This document shows, one piece after another, positions 52,813 through 61,366 of a stretch of 64,000 bases of DNA. The position numbers and the translations under genes are program-made. Each line of letters opens with the position of its first letter. Within the stretch, counting starts at the first letter, position 1. The notes below the pieces were generated by a model. That model did not search any database, was not told the DNA's origin, and saw only the letters and a program-made list of their open reading frames with translations. This stretch comes from CAWHYG01 sp963833505 (GTDB taxonomy: Bacteria; Eisenbacteria; RBG-16-71-46; CAIMUX01), in contig CAWHYG010000004.1 in assembly GCA_963833505.1 (NCBI GenBank), forward strand, positions 1-64,000, given 5' to 3'.

Positions 52813-52859
52813 CGCCTTCGGGGCCCGGCCGGATCGGCTCCCGGCCGCAACATCAACTC

Positions 52860-52888
52860 TTGCCGCGTTCTCCGGGCTCCGGTATTCT
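52860..52888 (+). promoter_or_regulatory. putative promoter of the giant GACC-repeat gene
   Basis: TTGCCG (52860-52865), 17 bp, TATTCT (52883-52888). It leaves a leader of about 135 nt before ATG 53031. Confidence 0.6.
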
Positions 52889-53030
52889 GGATACGCGCGA
52901 ATCGGTCGCAGCGGTCATTTGTTCGGCATCGGGACCCGGGCGCAAGGAGTCCCGCCCCAGCCCAACCGGAACAGCGCGGTCATCCGGGAACCGGACCGCC
53001 GGGACCCCGATACCCGAAAGGAGTCGTTGC

Positions 53031-56000
53031 ATGTGGAGGTTGTCGGTCGTCCTGTTGCTGCTGGCGGGTCCCGCCCTGGCGGGACCGAACGCGGGCGGAA
53101 CGCTGATCGTCCACTATCCGAGTCTCGCCTACACGACCGACACCACGACCTACTGCGGGGTGTCGCCGTTGTCCTCCTGCGGCAGCGCGGTTTCGAGGAT
53201 CGACGGCTCCAGCAAGACCGCCGTCAAGGTCTGGAAGGTGTACGCCGCTTTCGTCACCGGCAGCAGCCCCCGGCTCGCGGGCGTGACCTGGGGAGTCAAC
53301 TACACCAGTGTGACCATCGGAGCGGGCGCCGGCCCCACGGGCTACTACGGCAAGTGCGGAGATACGGACATTCCGGACACCGGCTGGCCAGCCACGGGCA
53401 CCGGTGACGGGGTCTTCTGGACAACACCGGTGACGACGGCCCTCGTCGAAATGTACTGGTTCGCCGGATACGGCACCACCGGAGGCACGTTCGTCCTCGG
53501 ACCGAGCCCGAAATACGGCGGAGGCTTCACCGACGACTCCGTCCCCCCGATCGTCGATCCGATCTACGCCTACGGCACGATGGGATTCGGCACGGACGGG
53601 AGCGACACCTGTCCGTTACCGATCGGCGCGTGCTGTTTCTCCAACGGAATCTGTTCGATCTATACCTCGGGTGACTGCACCATCCACGGCGGGACCTATC
53701 AAGGAGACAACACGGTCTGCACGCCGAATCCGTGCCCACAGCCGGGAGCGTGCTGCGCGTCGAACGGCTCTTGCACGGTCACGTTGCAGAACGTCTGCAC
53801 CGGCAACTGGCAAGGCCCCAACACCGTCTGCACCCCCAACCCATGTCCCCAGCCCGGAGCCTGCTGCGCGCCCGACGGCTCCTGCACGATCACGCTCTCG
53901 GCCGCCTGCACCGGCGCCTGGCAAGGGGCCAACACCGTCTGCACCCCCAACCCGTGTCCCCAGCCCGGAGCCTGCTGCGCGCCCGACGGCTCCTGTACGA
54001 TCACGTTCTCGGCCGCCTGCACCGGCGTCTGGCAAGGAAACAACACCGTCTGCACGCCCAACCCCTGCCCGCAGCCCGGAGCCTGCTGCGCCGCCGACGG
54101 AACCTGCACCGTGACCCTGCAGTCCGCCTGCACCACCGGCACGTGGGAAGGAGCCAACACGGTCTGCACGCCGAATCCCTGCCCCCAGCCCGGAGCCTGC
54201 TGCCACCCGGATGGCACCTGCACCCTGACCTTGCAGTCGGCTTGCACCAACGGGGTCTGGGAAGGAGCCAACACCGTTTGCAGCCCGAATCCCTGCCCCC
54301 AGCTTGGAGCCTGTTGCGCCGCTGACGGCTCTTGCACCGTGACCCTTCAGTCGGCCTGCACCGGCGCCTGGCAAGGAGCCAACACCGTCTGCAACCCGAA
54401 CCCCTGCCCGCAGCCCGGAGCCTGCTGCCATTCGGACGGCACCTGCACCGTGACCCTGGAGTCGGCTTGCACCAACGGCGTCTGGCAGGGAGCCAACACG
54501 ACCTGCACCCCGAATCCGTGCCCCCAGCCCGGAGCCTGCTGCGCCTCCGACGGCTCTTGCACCGTGACCCTGCAGTCGGCCTGCACCGGCGCCTGGCAAG
54601 GCGCCAACACCGTCTGCACGCCCAATCCCTGCCCGCAGCCCGGAGCCTGCTGCCATCCCGACGGCACCTGCGTGGTGACGTTGCAGGCGAGCTGCACCGG
54701 CGCCAACGTGTGGAAGGGATCCGGCACGACCTGCAGCCCGAATCCTTGCCCCCAGCCCGGCGCCTGCTGCGCCACCGACGGCACTTGCGCAGTGACTCTG
54801 CAGTCGGCCTGTACCGGCGTCTGGCAAGGAGCCAACACCGTCTGCAGTCCGAATCCCTGCCCCCAGCCCGGCGCCTGCTGCGCTGCCGACGGAAGCTGCA
54901 CGGTGACCTTGCAGTCGGCCTGCACCAACGGCACCTGGCAGGGAGCCAACACGGTCTGCAACCCGAATCCGTGCCCGATCCCCACGGGCGCCTGCTGCGC
55001 GCCCAACGGAAACTGCACCGTCACGACCCAGGCGGGATGCGGCGCGCCGAACACGTGGGAGGGAGCCAACACCGTCTGCAGCCCGAATCCGTGTCCCCAG
55101 CCGTCCGGAGCCTGTTGCTTCCATGACGGGTCCTGCCAGCTCCTGACTGACGCCGCCTGCCTCCAGGCGGGCGGAACCTGGCTCGGCTATGGCACGAACT
55201 GCTCGCCGAATCCATGCTCATCGCCCACGGGCGCCTGTTGCTTCCATGACGGAAGCTGCCTCGTCACGACCCAGGCGAACTGCACGGGCCAGAACGGCAC
55301 CTATCAGGGAGACAACACCTCCTGCTCGCCGAACCCCTGCCCGCAGCCGACCGGAGCCTGCTGCCATCCGGACGGGACCTGCGCCGTCACGACCCAGGCC
55401 CAGTGCACGACCCCCAACATTTGGCAAGGCATGGACACGGAGTGCAGTCCCAACCCTTGCCCGCAGCCGACCGGAGCCTGCTGCTTCCACAACGGGACGT
55501 GCCAGGTTCTGACCCAGGCCGCCTGCACGTCGCAGAGCGGGACCTGGCAGGGCATGAGCACCGTGTGCAGCCCCAACCCCTGTCCGCAGCCGACCGGAGC
55601 GTGCTGCCATCCGGACGGAACCTGCGCCGTCACCACCCAGGCCGACTGCACGAGCCCCAACGTCTGGCAGGGCATGGACACGACCTGCACCCCCAATCCC
55701 TGCACGCAGCCGACCGGAGCCTGCTGCTTCGCGGACGGATCGTGTCAGGTGCTGGCGCAGGCCCCCTGCACGCAACAATCCGGAACCTGGCAGGGCTCGG
55801 GAACCGTGTGCAGCCCCAACCCCTGTGCACAGCCGACCGGAGCTTGCTGCGCCACGGACGGGACGTGCTCCGTGACCACGCAGGCCAACTGCGCGTCTCC
55901 AAGCGTCTGGAAGGGAGCGAATACGGTCTGCACGCCCAATCCCTGCGCGCAGCCGACCGGCGCCTGCTGCGCTCTGGACGGAACGTGCACCGTGACCACA

Positions 56001-56617
56001 CAGGCCAATTGCGCGTCTCCGAGCATCGGAAGGGAGCAAATACGGTTTGCAGCCCGAATCCCTGCCCGCAGCCGACCGGCGCCTGCTGCGCTTTGGACGG
56101 AACGTGCACCGTGACCACGCAAGCCAGCTGCGCGAGTCCGAGCGTCTGGAAGGGAGCGGACACGGTCTGTAGTCCGAATCCCTGCCCGCAGCCGACCGGA
56201 GCCTGCTGCGCACCTGACGGCACCTGTCAGATCCTGACCCAGGCCGCGTGCTTGCAGCTAAGCGGCTCCTGGCAGGGAATGAACACGGTCTGCAATCCGA
56301 ACCCGTGTCCTCCGCCGGAAGGCGCCTGCTGCCATCCGAACGGCACCTGCGTGGTCACGACCGAAGCCGTGTGCACCCAGGCCGGCGGCACGTGGAAGGG
56401 ACCCGGGACCGTCTGCAATCCGAATCCCTGTCCGCAACCCCCGTCCGGGGCTTGTTGCAACGGCGGCGTGTGTGTGGTGGAGGACCAGGTCGATTGCGAC
56501 AATGGAGGAGGGTTGTTCCAAGGGGCGAATACGACCTGCACACCCTTGAACCCCTGCCCGGTCACGCCCATTCTCAAGTCAACCTGGGGCCAGGTGAAGT
56601 CGCGGTTCCGCCCCTAG
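53031..56617 (+). CDS. giant secreted GACC-repeat protein, 25 repeats, one-base frameshift (paralogue 2)
   Basis: ATG 53031 (AAAGGAG, 7 nt) opens signal peptide MWRLSVVLLLLAGPALA, then the shared domain GPNAGGTLIVHYPSLAYTTD to YGTMGFGTDG. From about 53625 come 25 tandem units of 37-41 residues with six Cys each (GACC, DGTC, xxC, TVC, NPC), near-perfect in places. At about 56026, in unit 21, SPSVWKG becomes SPSIGRE because one base is missing. The literal frame stops at 56114, but the next frame carries four and a half more units and the conserved end KSTWGQVKSRFRP. Restored, the protein has 1195 residues and about 150 cysteines. Confidence 0.85.
53625..56568 (+). repeat. 25 tandem 111-123-bp coding repeats
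   Basis: Units 1-11 are mostly 37-38 residues and end CPQPGACC. Units 12-25 are 39-42 residues and end CPQPTGACC, so two repeat subtypes have expanded separately. Units 3/4 and 20/21/22 are nearly identical in DNA, indicating recent duplication. Confidence 0.93.
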
Positions 56618-56678
56618 CGGCGCCATGTCGCGGGATGCGAGCGGCCGACATCGAGGAGATGGATCGCCGCGCATCCGA

Positions 56679-56712
56679 GTCCTGGACGGCCCCCCATGGA
56701 GCCGTCCAGGAC
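56679..56712 (+). terminator. terminator-like hairpin after the giant repeat gene
   Basis: GTCCTGGACGGC (56679-56690) and its exact reverse complement (56701-56712) form a 12-bp stem with a 10-nt loop, 62 bp after stop 56617. This supports the restored frame as the real gene end. No T-run follows. Confidence 0.6.
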
Positions 56713-56863
56713 TTGCGGTGAACCGACCGAGAGAGGCTGATTCGTCAACCCGATTCACCACCTGACTCATCAACGTGATTCATCAATTTCAATTGGTGCC
56801 CTTGGCCGGGGGCGCGAAACCGTTTCTCGCGCCGCGCGTTCTCGCCGTCTGCGACTTCTTCGC

Positions 56864-56892
56864 TTGCCGTTGCCGGAACCAGGCGGTATCTT
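56864..56892 (+). promoter_or_regulatory. putative promoter of the third GACC-repeat gene
   Basis: TTGCCG (56864-56869), 17 bp, TATCTT (56887-56892), 139 nt before ATG 57032. The 413-bp gap from 56618 to 57031 otherwise holds only the upstream hairpin. Confidence 0.6.
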
Positions 56893-57031
56893 CACACTGG
56901 ATTCACTGGGGGAAGGGATTGTCGTCAGCCTCCACGACTCCAGGAGGAGAGGCCCGGGGTCTCGGGTAGGAGATTGCGGCTGCGGGCGTGATCGGCCTGG
57001 ACGCCGTCCGTCCGCGATAAGGAGCAATTGC

Positions 57032-58048
57032 ATGAAGCGTTCGTCATTCCTTTTGTTGCTGCTGGTCATCCCGGTTCTCTCCTACGGGGATTCCAGGATC
57101 CAAGGCCCCAACGCGGGCGGAGTGCTCCTCGTCCACAACCCGAGCCTGGCCTACACGACCGACAGCTCGAGCTACTGCGGGGTTTCTCCGATAACGGCCT
57201 GCTCCCAAGCCTCCGCCGAGCTGGACGGTTCCGGCAAGACGTCCATCAAGGTGTGGAAGGTGTACGCCGCCTTCCCGGCCGGCAGCAGCCCCCGCGTTCT
57301 GGGTCTGACCTGGGGAATCACCTACACCAACGTGACCATCGGAGCCGGTTCCGGTCCCTCGGGCTATTACGGCGGGTGCGGGGATCGCGACGTCCCGGAC
57401 ACCGGCTGGCCGGGCTCGGGAGTCGGTGACTTTGTCGGCTGGAACTCACCCCAGACCACGACTCTCGTCGAGATCTACTGGTTCGCCGGATACGGAAGCA
57501 CAGGAGGCACCTTCGTCCTCGGACCGGATCCGCTTCTTGGAGGGGAGTTCACCGATGACTCGCTTCCCGCCAACACTGATAACATCTACGCCTATGGCAC
57601 GCTGGGATTCGGCGTGGCCGGGTCGAACAAGTGCCCGGCGCCGATCGGAGCCTGCTGCATCCCGGGCACCGCTTGCAAGCTCTTGACCGAGACCGACTGC
57701 GCGGCCGCCGGTGGCACCTATCAGGGCGACCTCTCTAACTGCGGCCCGGTCAGTCCGTGTCCCGGGGCTTGCTGCCATCCGAACGGAGCCTGCACCCAGG
57801 AGACCCAGGATGACTGCACCAACTTGGGCGGCCTTTCGTGGAGCGAGGACCAGCCCTGCTTGGAGCCGAACTCGTGCCAACCGCAAGGGGCCTGCTGCCA
57901 GGGTCAGACCTGTACGGTCATGAACGAGAACGACTGTATCACGGGAGGCAACAACTTTGTCGGGGGCTTCTGCAGCAACCCCAACCCGTGCGTCAACACT
58001 GCCGTCGAGAGGACGACCTGGGGACAGGTCAAGTCCATCTTCCGTTGA
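57032..58048 (+). CDS. secreted GACC-repeat protein, 3 repeats (paralogue 3)
   Basis: This 338-residue protein has signal peptide MKRSSFLLLLLVIPVLSYG, then QGPNAGGVLLVHNPSLAYTTD. The shared domain is very close to that of paralogue 2 (SIKVWKVYAAFPAGSSPRVLG, VEIYWFAGYGSTGGTFVLGP, DDSLPANTDNIYAYGTLGFG). Three GACC units follow (GACCIPGTAC, GACCHPNGAC, GACCQGQTC), and the end is TTWGQVKSIFR. ATG 57032 follows AAGGAG at 7 nt in a context (AAGGAGNNNTTGCATG) identical in form to paralogue 2. Confidence 0.87.
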   Translation: MKRSSFLLLLLVIPVLSYGDSRIQGPNAGGVLLVHNPSLAYTTDSSSYCGVSPITACSQASAELDGSGKTSIKVWKVYAAFPAGSSPRVLGLTWGITYTNVTIGAGSGPSGYYGGCGDRDVPDTGWPGSGVGDFVGWNSPQTTTLVEIYWFAGYGSTGGTFVLGPDPLLGGEFTDDSLPANTDNIYAYGTLGFGVAGSNKCPAPIGACCIPGTACKLLTETDCAAAGGTYQGDLSNCGPVSPCPGACCHPNGACTQETQDDCTNLGGLSWSEDQPCLEPNSCQPQGACCQGQTCTVMNENDCITGGNNFVGGFCSNPNPCVNTAVERTTWGQVKSIFR

Positions 58049-58100
58049 TCGACCGCAGCGGCGGCGGGCTCAACCGTCGTCGCCGCGCCGGACCAAAGCA

Positions 58101-58131
58101 GGCGCCGGGTCGCGAGATGCGATCCGGCGCC
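58101..58131. terminator. bidirectional terminator-like hairpin
   Basis: GGCGCCGGGTCGC (58101-58113) and GCGATCCGGCGCC (58119-58131) pair over 13 bp with one G-U wobble and a 5-nt loop. It lies between the convergent ends of paralogue 3 and citF and could serve both. Confidence 0.65.
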
Positions 58132-58163
58132 GACTTGTTGGGGCTTGGGCGGGATGACGAGTT

Positions 58164-59801
58164 CTACGCGCCCCCCACCTGGCGCACGCTGTCGATCACG
58201 GTGCCGTCCACCCACTTGATCGCGGCCACGACCTTCTCCCCCAGAATCGGCCGAGCCGGAGGTCCGCCGCAGAGGTCTTCGACTTCCGCCTTGATCTCCG
58301 CGATCGGACGGATGGGCAGCGTGGAACGGGAGGCCCGAAGCGCCTCGAGGAGATCCCGGCGGCGCGGATTCACCGCGATCCCGCGTTCGGTCGCCACCAC
58401 GTCGATCAGATCGCCCGGCCCGCAGAGCGTCGTGACCTGATCCACGATCACCGGAAGCCGGTCGCGGAACGCCGGCAGCGCCAGGATCACGCACCCGCCG
58501 AAGAGGCAGTTCTGCCATCCCCCGATTCCGTGGAGCAGCCGGCCGTCGGAGTGGGTGACGACGTTGGCGTTCATGTTCACGTCCACCTCGGTCGCTCCGA
58601 GCACCGTCACGTCCACCATCGAGGCGAAGTTTCCCTTGCCGTGATAGTTATAGGACGTGAAAGGCGTGGTGTTGACGTGGCGCGGGTTCTCCCCCATGGA
58701 CCGCACGCCGGTCAGGTCGAAGGTCTGGCCGTCGAGGATGTAGTCGGTCAGGCCCTCCTCGAGCATCGCCACCAGATATCGTGTCGAGCCGCCGCGAACG
58801 AAACGGGCTTTGACGCCGCGCTCCTTCATCATGTCCTTGAGGAAGAGAGCGAAAGCCAGGGCGGTGCCGCCCGCGCCGGCCTGGAAGGAAAAGCCGTCGC
58901 GCAGGATTCCGGCGTCGCGGATGAATTCCGCGACCATCCGGGCGATCAGGAGGCGATCGGGGCTCTTCGTGATCTCGGTGGTGCCGGAGACGATCTTGGA
59001 AGGATCTCCGATGCGATCGACGACGACGACCCGGTCGACGTGATTGCCCTGAATCTGCCAGGGCACGCAGGGAAACGGCACCAGATTGTCGGTCACGATG
59101 ATGACCCGGTCGGCGTACATGGAATCGGCCAGCGCGAATCCCAGTCCGCCGCAGGCCGACGGTCCGAAGAGGCCGTTGGCGTCGCCGAAGGCATCGGCGC
59201 TGGGCGCCGCGATGACGGCCACGTCCACGTGGACCTCTCCGTCCTGGATGGCCTGGAAGCGGCCTCCATGGGAGCGAAGCACGGCGGTGCCGCGCATCTT
59301 CCCCGTCGAGCAGTAATCGCCCAGCGGGCCGTTCATGCTCCCTTCGATGTGATGGACGACGCCGCTCTCCAGGTGCCGGATGATGGGCGCGTGGCAGGGG
59401 AAGCTCGCGCTCGGAAACCAGCGCAGATCCTTCACGCCAAGCGCGGCGGCCGCGTCGAAGAGCGGATTGGCCACAAGATCGCCGTCCCGGAAATGGTGGT
59501 GGGTCGAAACGGTCATCCCATCCCGAAGTCCGACGTCCCGCAGAGCGGTCAGGAGATCGGGCGCCACCTTGTTGCCGTCAGCCGGGTAGTCGGCCGAGGT
59601 CGGAATCAGCGGCGCGGCCTTTCGGCCCTCCGGCCGGTATCGCCCCGCACCCTGATAGGGGATCGCGGGCTCGCCGTTGATCTCCGTGGGGACCATCCGC
59701 CCCGCGGCGTTCTCGACCAGTTTTCCAGAACTCAAAGTGCCACCCCCGCTCGTCGCATTACGCGGCCCGGCGCCGGCCGCCTCAGCAAACTTCCGTCCCA
59801 T
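58164..59801 (-). CDS. citF: citrate lyase alpha subunit
   Basis: This roughly 545-residue CoA-transferase subunit forms citryl-ACP from citrate and acetyl-ACP. Conserved blocks are STHHHFRDGDLVANPLFDAAAALGVKDLRWFPSA, GSMNGPLGDYCSTGKMRG, RSHGGRFQAI, FSFQAGAGGTALAFALFL and ARFVRGGSTRYLV. The start is uncertain (ATG 59801, GTG 59870 or TTG 59735). The N-terminus holds three imperfect copies of a (G)GRK-x-x-EAA-like motif before the family start LVENAAGRMVP. It is the third gene of the isocitrate dehydrogenase/citrate lyase operon. Confidence 0.92.
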   Translation of the reverse strand: MGRKFAEAAGAGPRNATSGGGTLSSGKLVENAAGRMVPTEINGEPAIPYQGAGRYRPEGRKAAPLIPTSADYPADGNKVAPDLLTALRDVGLRDGMTVSTHHHFRDGDLVANPLFDAAAALGVKDLRWFPSASFPCHAPIIRHLESGVVHHIEGSMNGPLGDYCSTGKMRGTAVLRSHGGRFQAIQDGEVHVDVAVIAAPSADAFGDANGLFGPSACGGLGFALADSMYADRVIIVTDNLVPFPCVPWQIQGNHVDRVVVVDRIGDPSKIVSGTTEITKSPDRLLIARMVAEFIRDAGILRDGFSFQAGAGGTALAFALFLKDMMKERGVKARFVRGGSTRYLVAMLEEGLTDYILDGQTFDLTGVRSMGENPRHVNTTPFTSYNYHGKGNFASMVDVTVLGATEVDVNMNANVVTHSDGRLLHGIGGWQNCLFGGCVILALPAFRDRLPVIVDQVTTLCGPGDLIDVVATERGIAVNPRRRDLLEALRASRSTLPIRPIAEIKAEVEDLCGGPPARPILGEKVVAAIKWVDGTVIDSVRQVGGA

Positions 59802-59923
59802 GTCGCCAGCCGCTCCACCAGGGCCCGTGCCGTCAGCAGCTTCGCCGAGCTTTCGCCCCGACCAGTTCACCGGGCCTGGTTCCGAGCCATCAGCCGCACC
59901 TGGACGGGCATCGACCGAGCCGC

Positions 59924-61222
59924 TCAGGCCGCATGCGTTCCGTCGCCGCCACCCGTGTTCGGATCCGCTGCCGGGCCCGTCTCCAGATCCGCCGCCAGGC
60001 CCATCGCTTCGGCCCATCGGATCGTGGCAAGCGCCCTTTTGACGACCGGCGCGTCGATCATCTTCGACCCCAGGGACACGACTCCGTCCCCGCGCGCTTC
60101 CGCGGCCCGGTAGGCTTCGACGATTCGCCGAGCCTTCTCGATCTCCGTGGGATCCGGAGCAAAACCCCGGTGCACGACCTCGATCTGGCGGGGATGGATG
60201 CATCCCTTGCCTTCGAATCCGAGGGATCTGGCTTCGAGGACCGAGCGATACAGCCCCTCCATGTCCGCGACGTCGGAGAAGACCGTGTCGATCGCCTGAA
60301 CCCCGGCCGCGCGCGCCGCGTTCACCAGCATCGAACGCGCGAAGAAGCTCTCCCGTCCTTCCGCCGTCCGCGGCACGCCGAGATCGGCCGTGTAGTCCTC
60401 GAGTCCGATGGCCAGGGCCACGATCCGCGAAGAGGCAGTGGCAATCTCGTAGGCCCGGAGAATTCCCAGCGCGCTCTCCAGGATCGGCATCAGGAAGACG
60501 GGCGCCGGCGCCGCGGCGCCCTGGGCGAGAAACCCGAAGGCGTGCGGATCCGACGGGGGGTACTTTATCCGCTGCTGGATCGCCTCGATGGCGCGTTCGA
60601 CCGAGACGACCTGCTCCGCGCTTTCACACTTCGGGATGAGGATCAGGTGGACGTTCTCCGGAACGACTTCTTCCAGGTCTTCGAGCCCGAGAGGAAGCTG
60701 GTTGATCCGCACCATCCGCTCGGCCGGGCCGAAATCCAGCGTGCGGAGCGCGTTCCGGACGAGCACGCGCGCGGCCGTCTTTTCGGCGGGAGCCACGCTG
60801 TCTTCAAGATCCAGGATCATGCCGTCGGGCCGGTGAAAGCCGGCGTTCAGCATGAACTTCGGCTCGTTGCCGGGAAGATAGAGCCGCGAGCGACGGAGGC
60901 GCTCCCGTTCGGCCGGTCGCCGGACGGGATCCTTGACCGGAGGCAGCAGGCGCTTGCCGGTACCGCTCATCTCCGCCACGGCTGCTTCGATCCGTGAAAG
61001 AAGCACGAAGGGAAGGGCGCCGGCGTCCTCGATCTCGAGGTGCCCCTGCTCGATCCCGAGAGACTCGAGCGCGGCTCGGGCGTCCCGGCGGATGGCGTCG
61101 CCGTACATGGACTCGACCTTGCTCTTGACCTCGATCCGGAGCGGGCTCGAGGAGGGCGTGAAGCCGATCCAGCAATCGGAACGAACGGACGGCCCGCGGC
61201 GGCCCGCCTCGAACTCAGCCAT
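59924..61222 (-). CDS. fused citrate lyase gamma (acyl carrier) and beta subunits
   Basis: In this 432-residue protein, residues 1-85 match CitD: RRGPSVRSDCWIGFTP with the Ser that would carry the phosphoribosyl-dephospho-CoA arm, then RIEVKSKVESMYGDAIRR and ALPFVLLSRIEAAVAEM. Residues 105-410 are CitE of the HpcH/HpaI aldolase fold: RSRLYLPGNEPKFM, GMILDLEDSVAPAEK, HLILIPKCESAEQV, ALAIGLEDYTADLG and GFEGKGCIHPRQI. CitE splits citryl-ACP to oxaloacetate. ATG 61222 is preferred for AGAGAGG upstream. Confidence 0.93.
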   Translation of the reverse strand: MAEFEAGRRGPSVRSDCWIGFTPSSSPLRIEVKSKVESMYGDAIRRDARAALESLGIEQGHLEIEDAGALPFVLLSRIEAAVAEMSGTGKRLLPPVKDPVRRPAERERLRRSRLYLPGNEPKFMLNAGFHRPDGMILDLEDSVAPAEKTAARVLVRNALRTLDFGPAERMVRINQLPLGLEDLEEVVPENVHLILIPKCESAEQVVSVERAIEAIQQRIKYPPSDPHAFGFLAQGAAAPAPVFLMPILESALGILRAYEIATASSRIVALAIGLEDYTADLGVPRTAEGRESFFARSMLVNAARAAGVQAIDTVFSDVADMEGLYRSVLEARSLGFEGKGCIHPRQIEVVHRGFAPDPTEIEKARRIVEAYRAAEARGDGVVSLGSKMIDAPVVKRALATIRWAEAMGLAADLETGPAADPNTGGGDGTHAA

Positions 61223-61366
61223 GGATTCCTCTCTCGTCAACCTCGACGTGACATTGTGTCTGACCTCTCAGAACGACCTTGCCGGTCGGCTTGGTCCGGC
61301 GATCCGTGTTTAGAGGGTCAGGCATGGGCATGATTCCAACATCCACGTCCTCGCGGCCGGCACGCG

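Noticed and set aside
53616..55124. Long minus-strand frame (502 codons) across the GACC-repeat gene
   Set aside because: It is the mirror of a high-GC tandem repeat; the plus strand has a signal peptide, conserved domains and cysteine spacing.
53625..56568. CRISPR-like periodic repeats
   Set aside because: Units are 111-123 bp, coding, and differ mostly at synonymous or conservative sites; there are no short identical repeats with unique spacers and no cas genes.
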